A stretch of 64,000 bases of DNA from Paratrimastix pyriformis (taxonomy: Eukaryota > Preaxostyla > Paratrimastigidae): the NCBI GenBank assembly GCA_027972325.1, contig JAPMOS010000022.1:186001-250000 (forward strand). The letters run 5' to 3'. Position 1 is the stretch's first letter, and each line of letters starts with the position of its first letter. The notes under the pieces were generated by a model. The model made no database searches. It was not told the DNA's origin and saw nothing but the letters and a program-made list of their open reading frames with translations. This document shows positions 15,370-26,939 of the stretch, one piece after another. Position numbers and translations under genes: made by a program.

Positions 15370-18340
15370 GCACCGTTTTTTCGGCTTGGTTCGTTGGGGT
15401 GGCCGCGCCCGCGCAGCCGAGGACGAGGAGGGCGAGCCGCGTGTCCTCTGGGCCCGTACGGGCGAGCTGTGCGCCTTCAAGAAGGACGCCGCCGGCCAGG
15501 AGACGGCCGACCAGGAGGAGCCGGTCCTCTTCAGCGCGGGCGCCACCCCCGACGAGGTGCGCCAGGTCCGTCATCCCCCAGGCCCCGAATGCGTTCACTG
15601 TTCCCCTCATCCTTCTTCGATTTCCATCCTTATTCGCCTGTTTTTCATCGCGGGATGCGGTGTGGGCTGGTGGTGGGCGCAGGGCGGGCTTGGCGACTGC
15701 TACCTGATCTCGGCCCTGAGCACCCTGGCCCGGGACCCTGACTACCTGCACAGGCTCTTCATCACCGATACACCCGGGCGGAACTACCTCCGCCAGGGAT
15801 TCTGCGTCGGTCCGCCCCATCTCTGGCCCCCGCGTCATCGGCCATCAATCTGGCTTGGGATCCATCTGTCCAGCCATCCATCTGTCCATCCGTCAATCTG
15901 GCTTGGTAGCCATCCATCTATCCAGCCAGCCAGCCACCCATCCAGCCACCCAGCCAGCCACCCATCCAGCCACCCATCCAGCCACCCATCCAGCCACCCA
16001 TCCAGCCACCCATCCAGCCACCCATCCAGCCACCCATCCAGCCAGACGCATGCTCGGCAGGACATCCACCCCTCACCCTCACCCTCACCCCCTCCATTCC
16101 CGCAGTGCGCCTCTTCACGAAGTCCTTCAGCCCGCAGTGCGTGGTGATTGACGACCGGCTGCCCTTCAACCAGGGCGGGGCGGCCAAGGTGCCGGCCTTT
16201 GCCCGGTCGGCCGACCCGGTGGCCAGCTTCAGCGACGACTTCGCCCCGGCCCGGGACTTCTGGGTGTCGCTGGTCGAGAAAGCCTTCGCAAAGTCGGCCA
16301 TCGTCCGACCGCCCAAGGACGCCGAGACCCCGAGGAGCTTCGCCCTCATCCAGGTCCGTTCAGACGCACACACCTGCCCACGGGCGCAGTACGACATTCT
16401 TCGACTCCCTGCTGCTGGTATTTCCCGTTCCTTCTCCCAGACTCGCCACTCACCGCCATTCATCCGCGTCATCTCCTGACACCATTCCCACCTCCTCAGG
16501 GCGGGAGCACGCGGGTGGCCATGCAGGCCCTGACGGGGGAGCCCTGCGAGATGATCAACCTGATCCCCCACCGCATCAACCCCGACCAGCTCTGGAGCAT
16601 GCTGCTCCTCTACCAACGCTTCGGGTCCGCGCCTTGAAGGTGATGTGGAAAAAAACGCCCGCTGTGGGAGTTGAACCCACGACCACTAGATTAAGAGTCT
16701 AGCGCTCTGCCATTCTGAGCTAAGCGGGCTTGCGTTGATTTCTGAAGGAAGGCCCTTCGCCCCGCCGCGTTGTTCCGCACGCACAACAATTTCTTTTTCT
16801 TTCCTCGCCACGCAGGTACCTGATGGCGGCGGGCAGCAACGTGAAGGAGGCCCCCAAGGGGCGTCCCGCCGAGGACGGGGCCCGGGTGGACGACCAGGTC
16901 TCGATGGGCATCTTCTCGGTCCGCCTGCCCCCCCCCCCCCCCCCCCCCCCCCCCAAACCCGCCTTGGGGCCCACTGGCCTTGTGTCTGCTCCTGGCCCCT
17001 TCACGAGGCCACGGTTGCTCTCCTCTGCGGTGCCCCTCCTGCAGTCGCACTCGTACACGGTGCTCCGGATCGTCGAGGTCGAGGGCATCCGCCTGCTGCA
17101 GCTGCGCAACCCTTGGGGCAAGGGGGTCCGCTTGCCCCTCCCTGCCCACCCTGCTGCTGCCTCTGCTGGGCGCTGCCTCTTCATCATTCCTTCCCATCTG
17201 CTCACACACTTGGGCCCCCAGGAGTGGGAAGGCGACTGGGGCGACCAGTCACCCCTCTGGACGGCCCATCTGCGAGCCAAGGTCTGCCATCACGCCCCTG
17301 GCCCACCCCGCCGATTCCTAACTTTCCCGGCCCGGGGGTGTGTGTGTGTGTGTGCAGCTGGACTACCCCGACACGGACACGGACGAGAACGACGGGCTCT
17401 TCTGGATGTCCCTCACCGACTTCGTCAAGTTCTTCGGCTCCTGTCCGCACCTCCCGGCTCCCCCCTCCTCCGCGCATCCCTTTCTTCCTGTCCTCACCCC
17501 CGTTGGTGCCCCCTTCTGCCAGTCTACGTGTGCAAGATCCCTCCCCGTGGTTCCGACTGGTGCCACACGACCATCACGGGGCCCGGCAGCGAGCGAGACA
17601 AGCCAAGGATGGTCCGCCTGACTCAGGTGCCCCTCCCTGCCCTTCGCGTGGTGCTCCCCGTCCCAGACATCGCAAACATGTGCGCGGAAGCAGAAACGGA
17701 CTGGGAGCGCCAACAACTGGATGTGGGGCGGGCGTGGCGGTGCTCTGCAGTTCCAATGGGACGGGGCCTTCTCGGAGGCCCACCGGCGCACCTTCCCCGA
17801 GAACCCCCAGTTCGCCCTGACCGTCACCCGGCCCACGGTGGTCTCCATCCGCCTGCAGCAGGAGGATCTCGCCAGTCCGCCGCCATCCCCCCGTCATCCC
17901 CATCCCATCCCCACACCCGCATGAACCAACACCAGCGCACATGCTCACCATCCATGTTGTCCATCCTTGGCGCAGCGGCGAGCCGCTACGGGGTGGTGGT
18001 GTGCCAGAACAAGGGCCAGCGACTCCGGTCGGCCCCGCGGGAGCTTCAGCTGGACAAGGCGTATGGCAAGGTCCGGCAGGCCCTTCCTCCCGCACTGAAT
18101 CCCCATTCATTTCCTCGGCTCGCAGATCGCGCACGACGTCTCCTTGGCCAAGTCGGACAAGCCATACACCATCGCCCCCTTCTGCTCGGCTGTTTCTTCT
18201 CAAAAACCATCGGTCCGCTTGGCGACGCTCTCCCGTCTCCAGCTCACGATTTCCCTTTCGTGTTGTTGCAGTTTTCCATCACTGTTTATTCGGACCATCC
18301 GATCAGTTTGAAGGAGCTGACTCTGACCTCTTCCGTATAA
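8310..18340 (+). CDS. DEK1-like: DEK1-like transmembrane calpain (phytocalpain type)
   Basis: A membrane-anchored, papain-fold Cys protease with DEK1 architecture. Exon 1 opens [17 protein letters not shown] at 8310. Many hydrophobic helices follow to about 13,380, including [20 protein letters not shown] (about 10,135-10,195), which matches the DEK1 YWYL helix. A cytoplasmic stretch (about 13,500-14,720) carries a DLDGDGIPD calcium-type loop and Glu/Ala-rich helix. The protease core is complete: Cys in [12 protein letters not shown] (codon 15698-15700), His in SHSYTVLR (17048-17050) and Asn in RNPWG (17108-17110). A C2-like domain with KNKGQ- and NPQF-type motifs follows, ending ITVYSDHP to TAA. 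About thirty introns occur, mostly GTCCGY...CAG; several are filled with satellites, and the intron at 16625-16815 hosts an antisense tRNA. Plant DEK1 acts in positional and mechanical signalling; the role here is unknown. Identity is strong, individual exon borders less so. Confidence 0.92.
12420..12545 (+). repeat. CCGCCC / CGTCC tandem repeats in DEK1 intron
   Basis: An intron that opens GTCCGT after the exon ending NGQYLE is almost entirely CCGCCC-type repeats grading into CGTCC pentamers. It is C-rich on the coding strand. The next exon begins [12 protein letters not shown]. Confidence 0.85.
14738..14808 (+). repeat. (CACGCC)n hexamer repeat in DEK1 intron
   Basis: About eleven CACGCC copies lie in the intron that follows the exon ending EEAAETS (5' site GTCCGT). 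The tract is C-rich on the coding strand. Confidence 0.88.
15240..15369 (+). repeat. (ATC)n trinucleotide tracts in DEK1 intron
   Basis: Two ATC/TCA microsatellites (about 15,258-15,293 and 15,325-15,369), separated by a short CG-containing spacer, lie within the intron between the exon ending PLIK and the exon starting near AEDEEGEPR. They would encode poly-Ser or poly-His if read, which explains spurious frames here. Confidence 0.85.
15910..16045 (+). repeat. 12-bp CCATCCAGCCAC satellite in DEK1 intron
   Basis: About ten copies of a 12-bp unit (CCATCCAGCCAC with CCAGCCAGCCAC variants) fill the intron between the catalytic-Cys exon (ending QGFCV) and the exon starting with RLFTKSF. It is C-rich on the coding strand. 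Confidence 0.9.
16649..16655 (-). terminator. RNA polymerase III T-run terminator of tRNA-Lys
   Basis: Seven consecutive A on the + strand give T7 on the tRNA sense strand, starting two bases after the mature 3' end. This is the standard Pol III stop and supports the tRNA as an active, independently transcribed gene. Confidence 0.85.
16657..16729 (-). tRNA. trnK-CTT: tRNA-Lys (anticodon CTT)
   Basis: A 73-nt cloverleaf read on the minus strand. The 7-bp acceptor stem pairs GCCCGCT with AGCGGGC. The D arm is AGCTCAG...GAGC. The anticodon arm CTAGA / TCTAG encloses loop CTCTTAA with anticodon CTT, reading AAG. The T arm GTGGG / CCCAC encloses TTCAACT, and the B-box GTTCAACTC is present. There is no intron and CCA is not encoded. 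The gene lies wholly inside the 191-bp intron 16625-16815 of the DEK1-like calpain gene, on the opposite strand. The flanking exons read YQRF and [10 protein letters not shown]. Confidence 0.97.
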
Positions 18341-18495
18341 AACCTGCGGCGTTAATCCTCTCTTATTTTTAACCCCTTTTTCCCCAGCCACCATTCTCTT
18401 TTGCGTTGTGTTTTAACACGAGAGTTCCGGCTTCGTCTCAAGTGCTACAGGGAGCAGAGGCTGTCCTTCTGATTTAGCGCTTTTTCATTGGGGAC
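18341..18495 (+). promoter_or_regulatory. Short spacer between DEK1-like stop and APH-1 start
   Basis: Only 155 bp separate the TAA of the calpain gene from the ATG of the APH-1 gene on the same strand. The spacer is AT-rich (TCTTATTTTTAACCCC near the start) and must hold both the upstream 3' end and the downstream promoter. Confidence 0.4.
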
Positions 18496-19684
18496 ATGAC
18501 CTACCTCACTTTTTTTGGATATGTCTTCATATCATCTGGCCCCCCAGCTGTTGTAATGTATAATCTGTGGCGGCATGCGACAAAAGTGTCCGTGACAGTA
18601 TCTTTGGCAAGGTCTGTCGTCGTGGTTACTACAGGACTCTTCAACGTCAATTGTTCTGGAAGTTCTTTTTTTTGGGCCCTCACACTCTTCCCCATCGCGG
18701 GATTCTCTCTTCTCTTCCCGGACAACATTATCCGAGTCTGATCTCATTGCTCCACGTCCTGTTCGACTCTCTCTCTCTTTTAAGCAAACCTTTCTAATTC
18801 CCTTCCAACTTATGGTTCAGGAGACAACCCGTTGGCTTTTCTGGTACCTTTTTGGGTCCGCACAATCATCTTCCCCGACAGCCAACACCCGCCTCCGTAG
18901 CATGCTAAAACGGCGTCTCCCCATCGGCCAAAACATGTCCCTGCCCGGCCCCCGACATACATACTTACTGCATGCGCTGGCCCAGGGGACCTCCTGGGCC
19001 CTGGTCAGCTCGCTGCTGAACTGCTTCAGCCTGGCCGTGAGCGAGTTCGGCCCGGGTACCTACTACGCGGGCCTGCAGGAGCCACCCCAGCTCCTCATTG
19101 TCGGTCTGTGAGGGACCTCTCCTCCCAACAAAATGAACCGATCATCTTCGGCCTCCACCCCCCCAGCCCTGTCGACCCTGGCTGGCTCGCTGCTGCACAT
19201 GGCCGTTGGGACGCTCTCCTTCCTCTGGTTTTACCGGATGGGCCCCGTGGGGACCGTTGCGACGGTGTTCGTGATGGCCCTCGTGCGGCTGCCTGTCTCG
19301 CTGTTGGTCCGTCTGCCTCGGGACCCGCCCGCCCGCTCCCTCGCCCGCCCGCTCCCTCGCCCGCCCGCTCCCTCGCCCGCCCGCTCCCTCGCCCGCCCGC
19401 TCCCTCGCCCGCCCGCTCCCTCGCCCGCCCGCTCCCTCGCCCGCCCGCTCCCTCGCCCGCCCGCTCCCTCGCCCGCCCGCTCCCTCGCCCGCCCGCTCCC
19501 TCGCCCGCCCGCTCCCTCGCCCGCCCGCTCCCTCGCCCGCCCGCTCCTCACACGACCCACCCCCCAGCCGCTGCTGATGGCCTGGTACCCGGCCCTATGG
19601 GGCCTGGTGGAGGGGCTGGTGGTGGGTTACGGGGCACTGGCCTGCCTGCTGACCTACCTCGTGGCCAAGCGCTGGATGAAGTAG
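18496..19684 (+). CDS. APH1-like: APH-1-like gamma-secretase subunit
   Basis: A polytopic membrane protein matching the APH-1 family, the scaffold of the gamma-secretase intramembrane protease with presenilin, nicastrin and PEN-2. The start MTYLTFFGYVFISSGPP matches the family opening (MTxxxFFGCxFIAFGPA). Later segments line up in order: FFWALTLFPIAG (helix 2), QETTRWLFWYLF (family QEVFRFAYYKL), ALAQGTSWALVSSL (the GxSFG helix), FGPGTYYA, LLHMAVGTLSFLWF (family LLHTFWGVVFF), and a final helix ending LVAKRWMK-TAG. The GxSFGxxxG motif is only partly kept (GTSWALVSS), and the second conserved His of the family seems to align with Arg. Introns include 19317 to about 19566 (GTCCGT), filled by a 16-bp satellite. 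The first intron positions are uncertain. Confidence 0.82.
19326..19548 (+). repeat. 16-bp CTCCCTCGCCCGCCCG satellite in APH-1 intron
   Basis: About thirteen nearly identical 16-bp copies fill the last APH-1 intron, between the exon ending PVSLL and the exon starting PLLMAWYP. It is strongly C-rich on the coding strand. The lack of divergence between copies suggests recent homogenisation. Confidence 0.92.
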
Positions 19685-20134
19685 CGTACCCCCTCTCCAC
19701 CACTCTCGACTCCGCCTTCCCTCTCCCCCCGATTCACACGGCCCCTGCGATCGACGAAGAGAGAGGGCACACCTGTTCCCGGGAGGAGGAGCAGGCATAA
19801 AAAATACAGGAAGCCCGGAGCAGGCCTGAGGAGAGAAGCCTCGCGGGCGCGAGACGAGGCAGGCAGGGCAGACAAAGGAAAGGGCACACAAATCGAGAAA
19901 GGCGGGGCGGCTGTCACCTCACCTCGGGCATTGGCGGCAGCCGCATCACCGCAACCGCCGCCACCACCATCACCCGGAGGAGACGGAGCGCAGACGCCAC
20001 TGCACACAGGAGACTCCCCCACGACGCACCCCAACGGCCAAAGGCGGGCACAGCCCCCTTCGGCAAGCAAATAAGCGGCTACGCGGGTGCGAAGCCGCCT
20101 CGGAGAAGCCGCCAACCACTCCGGTCGGCCCGCC
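19685..20134. other. Intergenic region between convergent APH-1 and RhoGAP-MORN
   Basis: These 450 bp lie between two convergent stops. A short A-rich element (GCATAAAAAATACAGG at about 19,794-19,809) could serve as a poly(A) signal region for the + gene. No coding potential is recognised. Confidence 0.45.
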
Positions 20135-23100
20135 TCACCTGAACCGGGCCAGCAGGCGGCCCCGGTCGAAGGTTCCCTCGACCCGCTGGCCCGGCTCGGC
20201 CCCGCGGGGCGGCCCCGTGAAGACGCCCCGCCCGTGGGGCGAGTTGTTGGCGAACTCGCCCTGCCCCCCACCCACCCACCCACCCACCCGACCAGACGCG
20301 CCCCGACAAATCAGGAGGGTTCGTGGTGAGGCCACCCATGCCCGTAGCCGGGGGGAACGGGGGGACGGGCGGTGGTGGGCGCGGATCATGTGGCGGACCT
20401 GGTATGCGCTGCCGTCTGCGAAGGCGCTCGAGCCCTGGCCGGAGCGGACCCCGCTGACCCACGAGCCCTCGTACGTCCCTGTGGCAGTGGCAGTGGCACG
20501 AGGCAGGCATGAGAGGGAGGGAGGTGGGCAACCAGGAGTGAGATGCGATGGGGGGAGGGGAAGGGCTGGGCGGACGGACCCTCCTCGCCCACCCACCTGC
20601 CGTGGGGGTCGTGCGGCCTGCCCTGGACCCACTGGCCCATGTAGACCGACCCGTTGGCGAACTGGCAAACGCCCGCCCCCTCGGCCAGGTCGTGGACCCA
20701 GTAGCCGCGGTACTGCACCAGCCCGCCCGTCCACCCGGTGCTGGCCGCGACCCGGGGGTGCAGGCAGTAGGGGTAGATCACCCGGGGGAAGACCGCTGCC
20801 CGGTCTGGGGCCGCGGGGGCCGGCTGGGCGACGACCAGCGAGGGGCCCTTGGTGCCCAGCTGGGCGGGGCTGGCGGGCTGGGCGCCGCCCAGGTGGGGAC
20901 ACGTGTACACGCCCCAGCCCGACCGGTGGCCCCGCTGGAAGGAGCCCACGTAGCGGGCCGTCAGCTGGGTCGTGAAGGTGAACGTCAGGGTGCCCTCGCC
21001 GTCGGGCAGCCTGCGGGCACGGAAGGCAGACAGTGGAGCCAACGGCATGTGAGCAGGCGGTCGCCCGCCCAGGCACATGTGGCCAGCCTCCCCTCCCCCC
21101 AGCGCGGGAAGGCATGATGGGCGGTGGCGGTCGGACCCGGCGCGCCACTGGCCCGAGTAGGAGGCCGAGGCGGGGCTGCCCAGGGGCATCCCGCCGGCGA
21201 AGGGCACCGAGGAGGGGCCCCCCTGGCCCAGGCGCTTCCACTGCATGGTGCCCTCGCCGTGCGGGGCCCCCCGGAGCCACTGGCCCCGGTAGTGGTTGCC
21301 GTTGCTGCCGCGGGGGGACGCCGACAGACACACACCGCCGCCCATTCGGAAAGATGAAGTCATCGCTCATCGCTCCCATCGTCCCCACCGCCGCCATGCA
21401 CGCCTCCAAGGCCCGGGGGGGGGGGGGGGGGGGGGGGGGGGGCGGTGGGGGTCCGGACCGGTAGATGATCTCGCCCTCGCCCGCGGGGACCCCGTCGGCC
21501 CATGTGCACGAGATCTCGGCGATCGAGTCCCGGAGCCGCTCCCAGGCGCTGGGCGGCCCGGCCATGACGGACGCCGCCCCGGCGGCCGATGCGGTGCGGG
21601 GCGTGAGGAGGGTCTCCCGGGGCGTGCGGGGCGTGCGGGGCGAGGCGGCCGGCACCAGGCCTGCGGGTAGCCTGGGCAGGGCCAGGGTCAGGGTGCCCGC
21701 CCCGTGCGGCTTGCCCCGGCGGAAGTTCCCTGCGGAGCGGTGGAGGTGCCGGTGGGCGGCGAGGGGTGAGCGGGACGGGACAAACGCGAGGTGGAGGTCT
21801 TCGCTTCGCCCGTACCCGAGAGACCGGAGGGCGATGGTGGTGGTGATGGGGCAGCGGCGGCGCGGACCGCAGTACTTGGTCCCGTCGGCGTAGACCTCGG
21901 TGCCCCAGCCCTCCCGGAGCCCGTCGGCCCACTGGCCCACGTAGCGGCCCGTCAGCTGGGGCTCGCCCTCCAGCGGGCCCTCGGCGGCCCCCCGGGCGGG
22001 CTGTGGTGCCTGGGGCAGCTCGACCCCCGCCAGGGCCAGGGCCGCGGCCACCTCCCGGGTGACGGGCGGCAGGGGGCACCGGACTCGGGTGCAATCCAGC
22101 CGGCCCGACCCGTGCCGCTTGCCCGCCCGCCACTCGCCGCTGTACGTGAAGACGGACGCGTAGAAGGGCGCCACGGGCGAGAGGGTCGCCGCCCCGGCCG
22201 CGGCCGCGCTGAGGTGGGCCAGCAGGGCCTGGGCCGAGAAAATGTGCACCGTCTGCAGCCCCTGGCCGTGCCGCAGGCCCGCCTGGAAGTCCCCGTCGTA
22301 GCGCTCGGTGTAGCCGTCCTGCAGGGGCTGCCCTTCGGCCGCCGCCAGGCGGGGCGCCCGGGCCGTGGAGAGGAGTCCGTGGCCCTGGTAGAGGCCGTCC
22401 TTGAGGAAGCCCCAGTACTGCACCTGGGGCGCCGTGGGCGGCATGGGGCTGGCCGTCTCGGCGGGCACCCCCAGCCACTTGGTCAGGGCCGCCGAGAGCA
22501 GGGCCGCCCGGCTGCCCGCGGGGGCGGGGGCCAGGCTGTAGGTGAGGCGCCCGTGGCCGGCCCACTGGTCACGCTGCCACTCGCCTGCCCGCCCCCAGCA
22601 CCAGGCACCAGCCAGCCGCCAATGAGAGTTGGGCAGCACGGATGGTCGCATCACCCGGGTCCAACCAGGGACCAGGGACCAGGGGCGTGAGGGAGGTGGG
22701 AGAGGAGAGGCGGACCCTCGTATTTGCAGCCCCACAGGCCGGGCGCGAGGGTGGCCCCGACGCCCTCGGGGGACGGGGCGTACGTGCAGGTGCCGACGCC
22801 CTGGCGGAGCCCCTCCTCGAAGCTGCCCTCGTACGAGTCGCCGTTGGGGGTGCTCAGGGTGCCCCGGCCGTGGTAGAGACCCCCCTTGAACATGCCCTGC
22901 AGGCGGGGGGAGGAGGGGGAGGGGGATGGACCTCGGTGTCATCCTCATGCGGATGGGAGGGTGGCAGTGGGCGGAGGCGGAGGGTCGTGGAATGATTGGT
23001 GGCGGTGGCGGTGGCGGACGGACGGAGTAGCAGCACATCTGTGGGGCGGCCGGGTCGCCCAGGCCGGGGATGGCCCGGTTGAGGGTGCCCAGGCCCTCGA

Positions 23101-26100
23101 AGAACCCGCCCCGGAAGGCGCCCTCGTAGTGGGACCCGTCCGGGAAGACCAGCCGGCCGGCGCCCTGGGGCAGCAGGTCGTCCACCTGCCCCTCGTACAG
23201 GCGCCCGTCCATGTAGCTGCACCAGCACCCGCCGCAGCCCCCAGCGCGAACAAGAGTGAACAGGAGCGCGCGATGGGCCCGGGGATGACGGAGTGAATGC
23301 CGCGCCCCTGCCGCTCTCGGTGCGATGGCCCAGGATGGGACGTATGGGGGCGCTGGTGGGCCGGGGGGCGGCACGGCGGGCGGGCCGGACCGGTTCTTGG
23401 CGTCGCCCATCCGGATGCCGCGCTGCCAGGAGCCATCGTACACGTCGCCCGTCGTCCCGTCGGTGAAGATGCCCTGGCCGTGGCGGTACCCGTCGGCCCT
23501 GCACCCCCACACAGGCGGCGGGCACACGAGGCGGCGGCACCACATCCCAGGGCCCAGTAGAGTCAGAAGAAATCGCACCACAGGGTCGCACCACCGCACA
23601 GGCACACAAAGGACGGGCACGCATTATCACACCACCACCACCACCACCCCTCCCCACGGATGGGGCGTTGCGTCAGACCAGGCCCCGTCGTAGGTGCTGC
23701 CGTCCGGGAGCCGCTCGGTGCCGGTGCCGTGCCTGAGGAGGGCCGGCCGGGTGGCTCCCTCGGCCGCCCCCAGCAGGGGCGCCACCCCAATCCGCTGCAG
23801 GCATTGGGCAAGCTCCCAGCCCGCAACCACGCACAGCTGGGCCGGGGCCGCGGCCGGGGGCGGCGTCAGCAGGGCCACCCGGGGGGTCCGGGGGGAGGTC
23901 AGGGCCCCCGAGGGGCTGCTGCCCGCTGGCAGGGGCAGGGTCAGGGTGGCCGGGGTCGGGTGCATCCGGAAGTGGCCGATGAACGAGCGCCCATCGGCCA
24001 GCCGCTCCGTGGCTGTGTGCCCCCGGCGGGGATGGTGACGAGGGGAGGGAGGGATCAGGGCGAGCGGGGAGAGGGAGGGGCGGGGCAGGGCGGGGCGGGG
24101 CGGGGCGGAGAGGAGGGGGGCGAGACCGACCCTGGCCCTGCAGGACGCCGCCCTCCCAGGTCCCGTCGACCATCCGCAGGACCCGCACCCGGGCCGGGGC
24201 GAGCCCCAGGTCCCACGCGCCGTCCGTGGCATCGGCGGGGCCCTCGGCGGCCAGGCGGCGGCCCAGCCCAATGGTGTACTCGAGCCCGGGCTGCATGCCG
24301 GCGCTGGGCGCGGCCTCCTCCTCATCGAGCGTGAGCCCCGGGGGCGGCGGCGCGTCGGCCGACGGGGCGGCGACTCCACGGGCGGGCGAGGCGCACGGGT
24401 CCGCGGGCAGGCTGCTGCTGGGGCTGCTGGGGGCGGCCGGGGCGGGGCGGCTGCTGGGAGAGGGGCCGAGGGCGCCGGCCGGGGCGAAGTAGTACAGGCG
24501 GCCCTGGGGCCCCTGCCGCTGGCCGCGGAGGAAGGGTCCCCGGTAGGCGAACTCGCGGCACCAGAAGACGCCCTGCGCCGGGGAGGGGAGGGCGAAGGGT
24601 GGGATGGATGGCCTGGGGAGGGAAGGGGAAGGGGAAGGGGGGGGGGGGGGGGGGGGGAGCAGACCAGGCCCGTCATGGCGCCGTCCACCCACTGGCCCTC
24701 GTAGACGTCCCCGTTCTCATACACGCAGCGGCCTGCCCACCGGAGCACGCAGAGAGCCACAAGAGCGGCAGATGTGAGTGCATGGCTCTCCCCTGCCCTG
24801 CCCCCCTGCCCTCTGCCCTGCGCACCGCAAGCCGGACGAGGCGGACCGGTGCCGTGGCGGAGGCCCTCGCGGAAGTCGCCCTGGTAGACCCACCGGCTGC
24901 CGGGGCCCTCGGCGGGCAGCACGATCCGGGCCCGGGCCCGCATGCGGCCGTTCCAGAGGGGGCACCGCTCGACCATGTCCAGCAGCTGCTCCGACGAGGC
25001 CCCGGGGCCGGCCGGCTGGGGCCCCAGCGGGTCGGTCTGCCGCAGCCGGCCGGCGCGGTCCCAGACCAGCCGGGTCCCCAGCGGGCAGGCGGGCGGCAGG
25101 GCGGCCGTGTGGAGGGCCATCAGCGGGTGCAGCGTCGGCGGGGGCGGGGGGGTGGCCGGCTTGGGCGGGGTGGTGACGGTCGGCTCCGGCGGGGGGGAGG
25201 CAGGGGCGGGGGCCGGGGCCGGGGCCGGCGGGGTGATGGGGAGGAAGGAGCTCAGGGGGTGCACCTCGGCCCCTGGGGGCAGCTCGAGGGGCGCCGAGGC
25301 CTCCGCAGCCTCGGGTGCGGGCGCGGCAGTTGCCAGGGAGGCGGGAGGGGCAGCTGCGGCAGGGGCAGCGGCCGGTTCGAGGGGAACAGCAGTGGCGGCA
25401 GCGGCGGCATCGGCAGGGGCGGCAGCGGCAGTGGCGGCGGCAGGCTCCGGGCCGGGGGCGGGGGAAGGGGAGGCCGTCGTCGGCGCCGAAGCGGCAGCGG
25501 CCGTGTCGAGAGCGGCAGCAGGGGCGGCGGGGGGGTTCGCCGGCGGGCAGGCGGTGGTCAGCTCCCCGGCCGGGGGCATGACCGGCTCGGCCGTGGTGGG
25601 GGCGGCCTGCGGGGCGGCCTCGCTGCCGGCCGCGTTGGTTTCGGTGGGCGCAGGTGCGGCGGCGGGCTCCGGTTGTTGCTCCTCCTCCTCCTCTTCGTCC
25701 TCCTCGTCATCGGCGGGGGGCGCCATCAGGCGGGCCATCTCGTCGGCCCATTCCATGTCGGACATCTGCTTCTTGGTCTGGCGGGGCGACGGGGGCGCCT
25801 CGACGGCCGGGGCCGGGGCCGCCTCGGCCTGCTGCTGGTCCACCATGACGGGCCGCTCAGCCGCGTATGAAAAGAGGGGCCGGGTGGGGGATCCCTCTCC
25901 GGCCGTCTCGGCGGCGGCCGCCCGGGCGGCGAGCCGCTTGTTGCGCTCGGCCAGACGCAGCTTGAGCTCCCGCTGCAGCGGGTCCTCGTTCGGGTCATCG
26001 GCCGGCTCGGCGCGCCCCTCGGCCTCCGCACCGGCCCCCCCGGCGGCTGGGCTGGGCTCTTCAGGGGCGGACGGCGGGGGCGGCGGAAGCCGCTCGACGT

Positions 26101-26873
26101 GCAGCGAGGCCAGCCGGACGGGGGTCGCGCAGGCCTCGGCGCTGGTGGGGGGCGGCACGTATGAGGCGGCCAGGGGGCTCAGCAGGGCTGCCGTGTGGGC
26201 CGTGACGGCGGCACGGGAGGGGCTCCGACGCGAGGAGGGCGGCCGGGGGCGGCCTGCCGACAGGGAGTTGAGCATGGGCATCAGGTAGACCTTCCCCGGC
26301 GACTGCTGCGAGCTCGGTGTCTGGGGCGTCTGGGGCGTCTGGGGCGGCTCCGGTCGGGTCGGTTCGGGCTCGGGCGGCTGCACAACAGCCTCTGGCTGCG
26401 GCTGCGGCTGTGGTTGGGATTCTGCCACATGTTGGGGCTGTGGCTGTGGCTGTGGCTGTGGCTGTGATTGGGGTTCTGTCAGCTGTTGTGGCTGTGGCTG
26501 CGGGACAGCATCTTGGGTGGGCGCGGGGCCTGCGGGGCCAGAGGAGGCTGCTGGGGCGGGGGCGGGGGCGGGGGCAGAGGGCGCCGCGGGGGCATAGACG
26601 GCGACCGTTGGGGGCTGGAGATCCTCGGCTGGCGGGGTCGCCCCGGGCGTGGGAGCGGCAGGAGCCGGGGCGGCCGGGGCGGGGGCGGCCGGGGCGGGGG
26701 CGGCTGGTTGCTGGGGGCAGCGCAGAGGCTGCAGCTGGCTGCTCGGCGCTCGGTGCCGGGGCGGCCGGGGTAGAAGCGGCCACCTCGCCGACGGCCACCG
26801 GGGCGGGGACCGGGGTGGATGACGGCGAGAGGGTGAGGGAGCCGGTCGATGGCGGCGGCTCCATCACAGGCGG

Positions 26874-26939
<66 letters not shown>

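Noticed and set aside
16657-16729. Mitochondrial or bacterial origin of the tRNA-Lys
   Set aside because: It has nuclear features: B-box, T7 Pol III terminator, no encoded CCA, and embedding in a nuclear gene intron.
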